NCBI GenBank assembly: GCA_013152715.1
Contig: JAADFU010000125.1
Coordinates: 1 to 64,000, forward strand
Direction of reading: 5' to 3'
Origin: Calditrichota bacterium
Lineage (GTDB): Bacteria; Zhuqueibacterota; Zhuqueibacteria; Thermofontimicrobiales; Thermofontimicrobiaceae
DNA length: 64,000 nucleotides
Part shown: positions 8,532 through 16,379 of the stretch, piece by piece
Position numbering within the stretch: position 1 is the stretch's first letter
Layout of the letters: every line of letters starts with the position of its first letter
Notes under the pieces: model-generated
The model's database searches: none
The model's input: the letters and a program-made list of their open reading frames with translations, nothing else
Told to the model about the DNA's origin: nothing
Position numbers and translations under genes: made by a program

Positions 8532-10541
8532 TTGCAGTTAGGATACATTTCTCTGCTGTTAGCTTTTGTGTCCACCGCTTTTACCCTTTGGGCATCAGCT
8601 ACCGGAATTCGTTTGAAAGATGAGTCTCTTATCCGCAAAGCGCGTCTATCGGTTTACGGACAATTTTTCTTTGTTTCAATTGCGGTCATTTTACTCATTT
8701 ACGCGCTGGTGACGCATAATTTCTCGCTGCGATATGTCGCGGAATACACAGATCGAAAGCTCCCGCTATTCTACGCATTTTCCGCATTGTGGGCGGGACA
8801 GGCAGGATCGCTGCTGTTTTGGACGTGGCTGTTGACTATTTTCAACGCTATTTTTGTCTTTAAAAATCGCCAGCGAAAGGAAGAATTACATCCCTACGTT
8901 TTTGCCATTACCAGCGTTGCAACTCTTTTCTTCCTCATTCTGGTAGTTTACTCGACAAATCCATTCGAGAAACTGCCGCACCCGCAAGCGGACGGTTTCG
9001 GGTTGAATCCGCTGCTGCAAAATTTTGCCATGATTTTTCATCCGCCGACGTTGTTTTTGGGTTTTGTTGGGTTCACAATTCCCTTTGCTTTTGCCTTGGC
9101 CGCGCTCATGAAAGGCGATCTTTCCAACAAGTGGCTCAATGAAAGCCGCAACTGGAGCCTTTTTGCCTGGATTTTTCTCACAGTGGGGAATTTGTTAGGC
9201 GCACAGTGGGCGTACGTTGAATTGGGCTGGGGCGGATACTGGGCGTGGGATCCGGTGGAAAATGCCTCACTGCTCCCCTGGCTCACGGGGACGGCATTGG
9301 TGCACTCCATCATGGCTCAACGCGCAAGAAATATGATGAAAGGCTGGAGCATTTCGTTGGCTGTGCTCACTTTTCTGCTGACTATTTTGGGCACCTTCAT
9401 CACTCGTAGCGGAATTATTTCTTCAGTGCACGCTTTTGAAAAATCCAATCTGGGCATATTATTCATTATTTTTATGTCAATCATCCTCATTGTCTTTCTG
9501 GCGTTGGTGATTTACCGCCGATCGTCTCTGAAATCCGAGGAGAAAATCTCTAATTTCCTGAGCCGCGAATTCATATTTCTGCTGTTAAACAGCGTCATGA
9601 TCATTCTGATGGTGACTATCCTTTGGGGAACGATGTATCCTGCTTTTACTGAGCTTTTTGTAGGACATCAAATCACGCTCGGCGAGCAATTTTTCAATAA
9701 AATTTCCATTCCCTTCGGCATCATTTTGCTTCTTTTGATTGCTATTTGCCCGCTGTTTCTCTGGCGCGAGACGCCCAAAAAGGCAATCCTTAAAAAATCG
9801 GCGTTTTTATCCGGGGCGACAATAATTTTCATGATACTGCTTTTTGTTTTAGGCATACGGCACATCGCTTCTCTGCTCACTCTTGGGGTGAGTTTTTTCG
9901 GCATCGTTGTTATTTTTACTGATTGGTTTCAAAATAGCGTCCGACTTCGAAATGACAAAAAAATCGGCTTCGCCAGGGCGCTGTGGGAACAATTAAGCCG
10001 GCACGTCCGCCGTTACGCTGCCTATCTCATTCACCTGGGCGTCATTTTGATTTTTATCGCCATCGTCGGCACCACTGCTTACAAGCAAGAAAAACAGGTC
10101 ACGATGAAAAAAGGCGATAGCACGACAATCGGGAAATACACGCTCACTTATGAAAACATATCTCAGAGTCATGACAAGGCAAAAGATATTCTTCTGGCGC
10201 ATCTATCTGTTTTCAAAAACGGGAAGAAACTCGGCGATTTGACTCCGCAAAGATTTTTTTATCGCTCCACCGTGCGCGAGACGCAAGTGAGCACCGAAGT
10301 GTCTCTCCGCTCCACTTTGCTGGAAGACCTTTACATTTCTCTGGCCAGTTTTCAGAAGGACGAATCAGCGACCTTTGTCATCATGATCAATCCCCTGCAA
10401 AACTGGATGTGGATCGGTGGCGGCTTGATGACGCTGGGAATCATTATCATTTTCATTGACATCCGCCGACGACGAAAATCCCAAACATCAACAGGAAAAA
10501 GCAAAAACAAAATCAACAAAAAGCAACTCAAGAAAAAATAA
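8532..10541 (+). CDS. ccmF: Cytochrome c heme lyase subunit CcmF
   Basis: A 669-residue polytopic membrane protein of the heme handling family that attaches heme to apocytochrome c. The tryptophan-rich periplasmic WWD signature is WGGYWAWDPVENASLLPWL, near residues 236-254. Many membrane segments are visible, with a periplasmic domain (about 515-620) before the last segment and a lysine-rich tail. Length suits CcmF rather than the shorter CcmC. The start is TTG at 8532 with TTGGGAG about six bases upstream. It acts with CcmE; no ccmG or ccmH is seen next to it. Confidence 0.95.
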   Translation: MQLGYISLLLAFVSTAFTLWASATGIRLKDESLIRKARLSVYGQFFFVSIAVILLIYALVTHNFSLRYVAEYTDRKLPLFYAFSALWAGQAGSLLFWTWLLTIFNAIFVFKNRQRKEELHPYVFAITSVATLFFLILVVYSTNPFEKLPHPQADGFGLNPLLQNFAMIFHPPTLFLGFVGFTIPFAFALAALMKGDLSNKWLNESRNWSLFAWIFLTVGNLLGAQWAYVELGWGGYWAWDPVENASLLPWLTGTALVHSIMAQRARNMMKGWSISLAVLTFLLTILGTFITRSGIISSVHAFEKSNLGILFIIFMSIILIVFLALVIYRRSSLKSEEKISNFLSREFIFLLLNSVMIILMVTILWGTMYPAFTELFVGHQITLGEQFFNKISIPFGIILLLLIAICPLFLWRETPKKAILKKSAFLSGATIIFMILLFVLGIRHIASLLTLGVSFFGIVVIFTDWFQNSVRLRNDKKIGFARALWEQLSRHVRRYAAYLIHLGVILIFIAIVGTTAYKQEKQVTMKKGDSTTIGKYTLTYENISQSHDKAKDILLAHLSVFKNGKKLGDLTPQRFFYRSTVRETQVSTEVSLRSTLLEDLYISLASFQKDESATFVIMINPLQNWMWIGGGLMTLGIIIIFIDIRRRRKSQTSTGKSKNKINKKQLKKK

Positions 10542-10570
10542 ATCTCGAAATTAAATTAATGGAATCAGCC

Positions 10571-11542
10571 ATGAAAACAAAATTAGCAATATTACTATCA
10601 TTTTTTCTTTTCGTCTTTGCCCTGTCATCGTACGCGCAAACTGGAAAAATATGGGGTTATGTATTCAACGGAAGCGAAGACAGTTCCCGAGTCGCTAATG
10701 CCAAAGTGGAGGTTTTGGTTTACAAAGGCCATCAACTCATCGATGATTCGTCTCATGTGGCGCAGACCGGCAGATCGGGCAAATTCACATTCTCGAATTT
10801 GAAAATCGACACGACGCTCATTTATTATCCGCGCACGAATTTTCATGACGTCATCTATTACGGCAATGGCGTTCGGATAAGCAAAGAAAACACAAAACAG
10901 CAGACGGATATTGTTGTCTATGACAGCACAACAGATAAGAGCCACATCAGCATCCAGATGGATCATATTTTTATTGAAGAAAAGGAAAAAGTAATCACGG
11001 TGCGCGAAATTCTTCTTTTGCAAAATACCGGGACAAAAACTTTCACAGGCTCCCCCCTGACTGAAGGCGGTCACTTTCACGTCTTCGAGTTTCCTTTGCC
11101 GGAAAAATTTGAAAACGTACAAATTCTCACGCCGCAGTCTCAGGGAAGCATGACCGTCGAAGGCAATATGTTGATAGATACCGGACTTTTTCCGCCGGGA
11201 ATGAGACAGTTGTCTTTTCAGTACGACGTTCCTAATCCGGGAAAATCCTGGCATTTTTCGCGCCCGATTACATTTCCGACGGGAAGCATAAATATTTTTC
11301 TGTCGCAGCCCGATTTGATCGTCGAAGGCCCGGGGATTGTTCCCATGGGTGATTTTCCCATTCGAGACGTCAGTTATCAGCGCTTTGCGGTGCAACACGT
11401 CATGCCTGGGATGCCGATGGAAATCACGCTGAAAAATTTATCCGCGAAATCAATAGACATTAAATGGATTGTGCTGGGAGCCGTTGTCCTGCTGCTTCTG
11501 ATCGGATTCGGCTACACCATGTTTAAAGCAGCAAAAAAATAA
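10571..11542 (+). CDS. Secreted membrane-anchored protein of unknown function inside the ccm cluster
   Basis: 323 residues. A signal peptide (MKTKLAILLSFFLFVFALSS, ending near YAQ) is followed by a carboxypeptidase-regulatory-like beta-sandwich (TGKIWGYVFNGSEDSSRVANAK... through about 110), a second beta-rich region, and a C-terminal membrane helix (WIVLGAVVLLLLIGFGYTMF) with a short basic tail. The body therefore lies in the periplasm. I prefer ATG 10571 over the in-frame ATG 10559 because the signal peptide starts there and GGAA precedes it. It sits 29 bp after ccmF and before ccmA, suggesting a role in cytochrome maturation, but nothing in the sequence names a reaction. Confidence 0.75.
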   Translation: MKTKLAILLSFFLFVFALSSYAQTGKIWGYVFNGSEDSSRVANAKVEVLVYKGHQLIDDSSHVAQTGRSGKFTFSNLKIDTTLIYYPRTNFHDVIYYGNGVRISKENTKQQTDIVVYDSTTDKSHISIQMDHIFIEEKEKVITVREILLLQNTGTKTFTGSPLTEGGHFHVFEFPLPEKFENVQILTPQSQGSMTVEGNMLIDTGLFPPGMRQLSFQYDVPNPGKSWHFSRPITFPTGSINIFLSQPDLIVEGPGIVPMGDFPIRDVSYQRFAVQHVMPGMPMEITLKNLSAKSIDIKWIVLGAVVLLLLIGFGYTMFKAAKK

Positions 11543-11558
11543 CGCAATAATGAGCAAC

Positions 11559-11597
11559 GGGCGGCAAGAACGAATTGTTTTCTGCTGCCCATTTTTT
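11559..11597 (+). terminator. Intrinsic terminator between the unknown gene and ccmA
   Basis: Stem GGGCGGCA (11559-11566) / TGCTGCCC (11583-11590) with one G-T pair, then ATTTTTTAT. It may reduce ccmA-ccmB transcription relative to the upstream genes. Confidence 0.65.
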
Positions 11598-11632
11598 ATG
11601 AAGAATATTTTTCATTTTTTACTCAAAAATAA

Positions 11633-12337
11633 ATGATTCGCATTGAAAAAATAACAAAAACTTTCGGTTCATTCTTTGCGCTGCGCGGAATTGATTGGGA
11701 AATTCGCCCAGGCGAATTCTGGGTTGTGGTCGGTCCTAACGGCGCTGGCAAAACCACGCTCATGAAAATTATCGCCACGCTGTCGCATCCCAGCAGTGGG
11801 AGTATTGCTCTGGGCGACACGGATTCGCGGAATAAAATTTCCACGCGGCGAAAAATCGGCTTTATCGGACATCAGAGTCTTTTGTACCCCAATCTAACGG
11901 CGGAAGAAAATTTGAAATTCTATGCCCGCATGTACCGATTGTCAGACGCGAACGAACGAATTCGCGCGCGGCTCACCCAGGTGGACCTGTCGGACAGAAA
12001 AGACGATCTGGTGCGAAATTTTTCCCGCGGCATGCAGCAGCGACTTACTATTGCCCGGGCGCTGCTTTCTGATCCGGAAATTATTTTGCTCGACGAGCCG
12101 TTCAGCGGATTGGATCAGCAGGGCATCGATTTGTTCAATGATTTACTGAAATCCCTCATCTCGCCGAAACGTATTATCATTTTGATCACACACAATCTGG
12201 CGCTCGGCTGGGAATTAGCCACACATTACGCAATGATGTCGCGCGGCAAAATTGTTGAAAAACAAATGCGCGGCGCCATTTCCTTCGCTGATTTCAAAGA
12301 TAGGTACCGAAAACTGACCGGGGGGGGTGAGGCGTGA
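11633..12337 (+). CDS. ccmA: Heme exporter ATP-binding protein CcmA
   Basis: A 234-residue ABC ATPase. Walker A GPNGAGKTT is near residue 34, the signature FSRGMQQRL near 128 and Walker B IILLDEPFSGLDQQG near 149. CcmA and CcmB form the transporter-like complex that uses ATP to release holo-CcmE from CcmC. The CcmA name rests on coupling to ccmB: the two genes overlap by four bases (12334-12337). No strong ribosome site is visible before ATG 11633. Confidence 0.88.
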   Translation: MIRIEKITKTFGSFFALRGIDWEIRPGEFWVVVGPNGAGKTTLMKIIATLSHPSSGSIALGDTDSRNKISTRRKIGFIGHQSLLYPNLTAEENLKFYARMYRLSDANERIRARLTQVDLSDRKDDLVRNFSRGMQQRLTIARALLSDPEIILLDEPFSGLDQQGIDLFNDLLKSLISPKRIIILITHNLALGWELATHYAMMSRGKIVEKQMRGAISFADFKDRYRKLTGGGEA

Positions 12338-13011
12338 AATCACTTTTCCCCATTCTGACCATTGCCTGGAAAGACGTACTCTCAGAGTTCCGCAGCAAAG
12401 AAATCCTGTCGTCCATGCTCATTTTTTGCCTCATTGTGGTGATTATTTTTAATTTCATGCTGGAACCGGGAAGCGCCCTCATTAAAGAAATGGTCGCCGG
12501 AATTCTTTGGATCGCCATCACCTTCGCCGGCATTTTGGGGCTCAACCGTTCCTTCATTTACGAAGTTGATCAGGGATGCTTGCTCGGACTTCTGCTCTGT
12601 CCCGTGGATCATTTTGTCATTTATTTCGGCAAGATGCTGGGCAATTTCCTTTTTATGATAATAATGGAAATTATTTTGGTTCCGCTCATGGTAGTGCTTT
12701 TCAATTTGTCCATTTTGTCAATTATTGCGCCTTTGAGCTTGATTTTGCTGCTGGGAACGCTGGGGTTTTCTGCTGTCGGCACGTTGCTTTCCGCTGTTTC
12801 GGTCAATACACGCGCTCGGGAAATTTTGCTTCCCATTCTGCTGTTTCCCGTTTCCGTGCCCATTCTCATGGCAGCCGTCAAATCTACCAATCATCTCCTG
12901 CAAAGCGGAGCGCTCTCCGAAGCTATTCCCTGGATAAAATTACTCATCGGTTTCGACATCATTTTTCTGACTGTCTCCTCTCTGCTGTTCGAATATGTGG
13001 TCGAAGATTAG
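12334..13011 (+). CDS. ccmB: Heme exporter membrane subunit CcmB
   Basis: A 225-residue protein with six predicted membrane helices, the usual size and pattern for CcmB. Recognisable family stretches are KDVLSEFRSKE near the N-terminus, the central GLNRSFIYEVDQGCLLGLLL and PVSVPILMAAV. It forms the permease part of the CcmA-CcmB complex. Translation is coupled to ccmA through an ATGA overlap, with GGGGGTGAGGC before the start. ccmC and ccmD are not downstream; the next gene is a PAS/HD-GYP regulator with its own promoter, so the cluster ends here. Confidence 0.9.
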   Translation: MKSLFPILTIAWKDVLSEFRSKEILSSMLIFCLIVVIIFNFMLEPGSALIKEMVAGILWIAITFAGILGLNRSFIYEVDQGCLLGLLLCPVDHFVIYFGKMLGNFLFMIIMEIILVPLMVVLFNLSILSIIAPLSLILLLGTLGFSAVGTLLSAVSVNTRAREILLPILLFPVSVPILMAAVKSTNHLLQSGALSEAIPWIKLLIGFDIIFLTVSSLLFEYVVED

Positions 13012-13063
13012 CGCACGAAAACTGGGTGTCACGAGCCATTTTCCCTCCATTTGAATTAATAAC

Positions 13064-13092
13064 TTGACTAATTAGTTGGTTTTATTTATATT
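13064..13092 (+). promoter_or_regulatory. Sigma70-type promoter for the PAS/HD-GYP gene
   Basis: TTGACT (13064-13069), 17-bp spacer, TATATT (13087-13092); start codon about 70 bp downstream. Confidence 0.65.
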
Positions 13093-13164
13093 GATAAAAG
13101 AAAATGACAGTGTTTGAAATTTGGAGAATCAAATTTTCTAAAATGATTTGAAAGAGATCGTTGA

Positions 13165-15396
13165 ATGAATAAAAAAGAAACAAAAACAATTTCCGACGAA
13201 GAGAAAAATTCACGTTTCGCTAAAATTGAAATTCACAAAAAAACAAGAACATCCCGCAGCACAACCCGCGCCGCTGAAATCGAAGAACGTTACCGACAAT
13301 TTGTGGAAAATTCCCTTGAAGGTTTGTTCATCGTGCAAAATAATCGCATCCGTTTTTGTAACCAACGATTGGCGGAAATTTTCGGGTACGCGGACAGTGC
13401 CGAGCTAATCGGCGCCGATATCAAAAATCTGGTGGCGCCGCAGGATTGGGAATTAGTGCAAACGAAAATTCAAAACCGTCTCTCCGGTCAAACTCAGCTA
13501 GTACATTACGAATTTTTAGGCGTGAGAAAAGACGGCGGATTTATTTCGCTGGAGACATTGGGATCGCGCATCATCTACCACGGGAAAGCCGCAATTCAGG
13601 GGGTCATTCGCGATATGACTCAACACAAGCAATCTCAATTTGCCTTGCAGCAAAGCGAAAAAAAATTCCGCTACCTGTTTGAAAGCTCGCCGGACGCTAT
13701 TTATGTGCTTAATGCGGAAGGCATTTTATTGGATGTAAACTTAGCTGCGTCTCTGCTGCACGAAATGGGCCGGTCTGAATTGCTCGATCGTCATTTTTTG
13801 GAATTTGTCCACCCGGAAGCTCGGGAACAGACACGCGAAGACTTTCCGGCTTTGCTCTCCGGCGAAATTAATTATTACGAAACATACGTTCGCACCGACA
13901 GCGAGCTGAAAGTGCCGGTTGAACTGCGCTCGCGTCGCGTTATTTTTTCCAGCGAAACTCACACCATGTTTTACGTTCGCGACATCAGCGACATCGTGAG
14001 CGTGGGCAGGAGCTTTATGGAGAGCCAGCGCGCTTTGTCCAATTTCATGAGCAATTTGCCCGGCATGGCGTATCGCTGTTTGAATGATAAAAAATACACT
14101 ATGAAATTTGTCAGCAACGGCAGCGCCGGGGTCACTGGCTATCCGCCGGAAGATTTTCTCGGCAACAAGCGTGTCGCTTACGCCGATTTGATTCTGCCTG
14201 AGTTTCGAGATTATGTTTGGCAGGAAATTCAGACGGCGGTTGCACAGCGCAAGCCATACCAGTTGGAATATCAAATTTTAGCCGCCAACAATGGCAAAAA
14301 ATGGGTCTGGGAACAGGGGAGAGGCGTATTTGACGGCGACAAATTGGTTGCGTTAGAGGGAATCATCCTTGACATCACGCAGCAAAAACAAGCGGCAATT
14401 GCGCTCCGCGAAAGCGAAAAACGGTTTCGGTCGTTGATTGAAAATGTGCCCAGTATTGCGGTCGTAGGCTACGACCCCGATCATCGCATTTTTTTCTGGA
14501 ACAAAGCGGCGGAACAATTTTTCGGGTTCTCTGCCGACGAAATTTTCAATCGGCCGCTGGAAGATGTGATTTTTCCGGAGAGTAACCGCGAAGAAATGAG
14601 GAAATCGATAGACGAGTGGCTCAAACAGGGAAAGACAATTTTGCCGGGCGAAACCAGTCTGCTCCGCAAAAATGGCTCCACCTTCGAGGCGCATTCCAGC
14701 CATGTGATGCTGCGCAACAGTCGGAATACTCCTGAATTGTACTGTCTGAACGTCGATTTGACAGAGTTGAATAAAACAAAAAAAGACTTGCAGCAAAGTC
14801 TGCACAAACTCAAACAAGCGCTGGACGGCACTATTCGCGCGCTCACGGCAGCGGTCGAAATGCGCGATCCGTACACCGCCGGTCATCAGGTCGGCGTAGC
14901 CAAATTGGCGTGCGCTATTGCCCGGGAACTAGGCTTGCCCGACGAGCAAATCGAAGGATTGCGCGTTGCCAGTCTCCTGCACGACATCGGGAACCTCAAT
15001 GTTCCGGCGGAAATTTTGAACAAACCAGGCCAACTGTCCGAAATCGAATACTCATTGCTCAAAACGCACCCAAAATTTGGCTATGAGATTCTTCGCACCA
15101 TCAGTTTTCCCTGGCCCATTGCAAATACTGTGCTGCAGCACCACGAACGTCTCGACGGTTCCGGCTACCCGCAAGGCCTGAAATCTGACGACATCATGCT
15201 GGAAGCGAAGATTATCGCCGTCGCCGATGTCGTGGAGCCGATGTCCTCGCACAGGCCGTACAGACCCGCGCTGGGAATCGACAAAGCGATTGAAGAAATT
15301 GAGTCCGGAAAAGGAAAGCGGTACGATGCGAAAATTGTCGATGCCTGCGTGCGGTTGATCCGGGAAAAAGGGTTCCGTTTTGATAATAATCACTGA
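13165..15396 (+). CDS. Four-PAS sensor with C-terminal HD-GYP phosphodiesterase domain
   Basis: 743 residues, no membrane segment, so cytoplasmic. Four PAS domains lie at about 42-155, 166-285, 290-412 and 420-540, each ending in a typical DIT or similar C-cap. A coiled linker (540-565) leads to an HD-GYP domain with catalytic H606-D607 in LLHDIG, H659-H660-E661 and the DGSGYP motif at 664-669. The intact GYP motif predicts hydrolysis of cyclic di-GMP. Signals sensed by PAS are unknown. It has its own promoter and no partner cyclase (GGDEF) anywhere in the window. Confidence 0.93.
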   Translation: MNKKETKTISDEEKNSRFAKIEIHKKTRTSRSTTRAAEIEERYRQFVENSLEGLFIVQNNRIRFCNQRLAEIFGYADSAELIGADIKNLVAPQDWELVQTKIQNRLSGQTQLVHYEFLGVRKDGGFISLETLGSRIIYHGKAAIQGVIRDMTQHKQSQFALQQSEKKFRYLFESSPDAIYVLNAEGILLDVNLAASLLHEMGRSELLDRHFLEFVHPEAREQTREDFPALLSGEINYYETYVRTDSELKVPVELRSRRVIFSSETHTMFYVRDISDIVSVGRSFMESQRALSNFMSNLPGMAYRCLNDKKYTMKFVSNGSAGVTGYPPEDFLGNKRVAYADLILPEFRDYVWQEIQTAVAQRKPYQLEYQILAANNGKKWVWEQGRGVFDGDKLVALEGIILDITQQKQAAIALRESEKRFRSLIENVPSIAVVGYDPDHRIFFWNKAAEQFFGFSADEIFNRPLEDVIFPESNREEMRKSIDEWLKQGKTILPGETSLLRKNGSTFEAHSSHVMLRNSRNTPELYCLNVDLTELNKTKKDLQQSLHKLKQALDGTIRALTAAVEMRDPYTAGHQVGVAKLACAIARELGLPDEQIEGLRVASLLHDIGNLNVPAEILNKPGQLSEIEYSLLKTHPKFGYEILRTISFPWPIANTVLQHHERLDGSGYPQGLKSDDIMLEAKIIAVADVVEPMSSHRPYRPALGIDKAIEEIESGKGKRYDAKIVDACVRLIREKGFRFDNNH

Positions 15397-15435
15397 TTTT
15401 AGCACAATTCGGTCTGACCAAAAGAAGGGAACATC

Positions 15436-16362
15436 ATGGCAGAAAATGACAGATGGGGATTCATCATTAATCCGGTTGCCGGAAACGGGTTTGCCGGCGA
15501 ATACGCTGCGACAGTTCAGGAAAAAATAAAACAGCGCTCGCTCGCGGCGCAAATTATTTTCACTGAAGGAAAAGGCCACGCCACAGAAATAGCCCAAAAT
15601 TTTTTAAAACAAAATATCAACCACATCATTGCCGTGGGCGGAGATGGCACCTTCAACGAAACAATTCAACCGCTTGTCGGCAGAACCAACGTTATTTTCG
15701 GCGCGATCTCCGCCGGAACGGGCAACGACTTCATTCACATTCTTGGTTTTTCTGATCATTTTACCGACGAGGATTGGGAAGCTTTCTGGCGTAAAAACAT
15801 TATCGCCATGGACGTCGGAAAATGCAACGACCGCTATTTTTTGAATGGCATGGGACTTGGATTTGACGCGCAAGTTGCTGTTGAAAATTACCAGCCGGAA
15901 GACGGCCAGTCTGCAAAAAAAGGAAGCAAAAACAAATATTTATGGCATATTTTGAAAACGCTGGTGACTTACCGCGAGCAAAAAATGACCATCCGGCACA
16001 ATGGCGAAGAAAAAATCAGCCACACATTTCTGAACACTATCGCTAACGGTCGCCGTTTAGCCGGGGGATTTTATCTGACGCCGACCGCCGTCGCCAACGA
16101 CAATTTTCTCGACGTCTGCCGCATGGAAAAACTTTCGTTACCCAAAAGATTGCAGAAACTCATCCGCGTGATGAAACAGACGCATCTGGACGATCCGGAA
16201 GTGGATTATTTTTTGACCAAAGAAATTTCCTTTGAATTTGAAAATGAAGCGCCGGCTCATCTCGACGGCGAACTCTATTTTAATTCGAAATTCAATGTCT
16301 CCATCAGACCTCAGACTTTGCGGGTAATTTACAATGCGAATGGGGCTCATTATTTTATGTAA
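15436..16362 (+). CDS. Diacylglycerol kinase-family lipid kinase (YegS/DgkB type)
   Basis: 308 residues. NPVAGNG (12-18) and the ATP-binding GGDGTFNE (68-75) followed by SAGTGNDF define the diacylglycerol kinase catalytic family (PF00781). Such enzymes phosphorylate diacylglycerol or related lipids at the inner face of the membrane. Length and the C-terminal beta-sandwich (ISFEFENEAPAHLDGEL) fit the soluble bacterial branch. The ATG follows AAGAAGGGAACATC, 39 bp after the HD-GYP gene; glgX follows after 17 bp, so a short operon is likely. Lipid specificity is not known. Confidence 0.88.
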   Translation: MAENDRWGFIINPVAGNGFAGEYAATVQEKIKQRSLAAQIIFTEGKGHATEIAQNFLKQNINHIIAVGGDGTFNETIQPLVGRTNVIFGAISAGTGNDFIHILGFSDHFTDEDWEAFWRKNIIAMDVGKCNDRYFLNGMGLGFDAQVAVENYQPEDGQSAKKGSKNKYLWHILKTLVTYREQKMTIRHNGEEKISHTFLNTIANGRRLAGGFYLTPTAVANDNFLDVCRMEKLSLPKRLQKLIRVMKQTHLDDPEVDYFLTKEISFEFENEAPAHLDGELYFNSKFNVSIRPQTLRVIYNANGAHYFM

Positions 16363-16379
16363 CAACAGAATCCTTTTTT

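Noticed and set aside
10625-11398. 257-codon minus-strand ORF
   Set aside because: Antisense to the ccm-cluster unknown gene, which has a signal peptide and a proper start.
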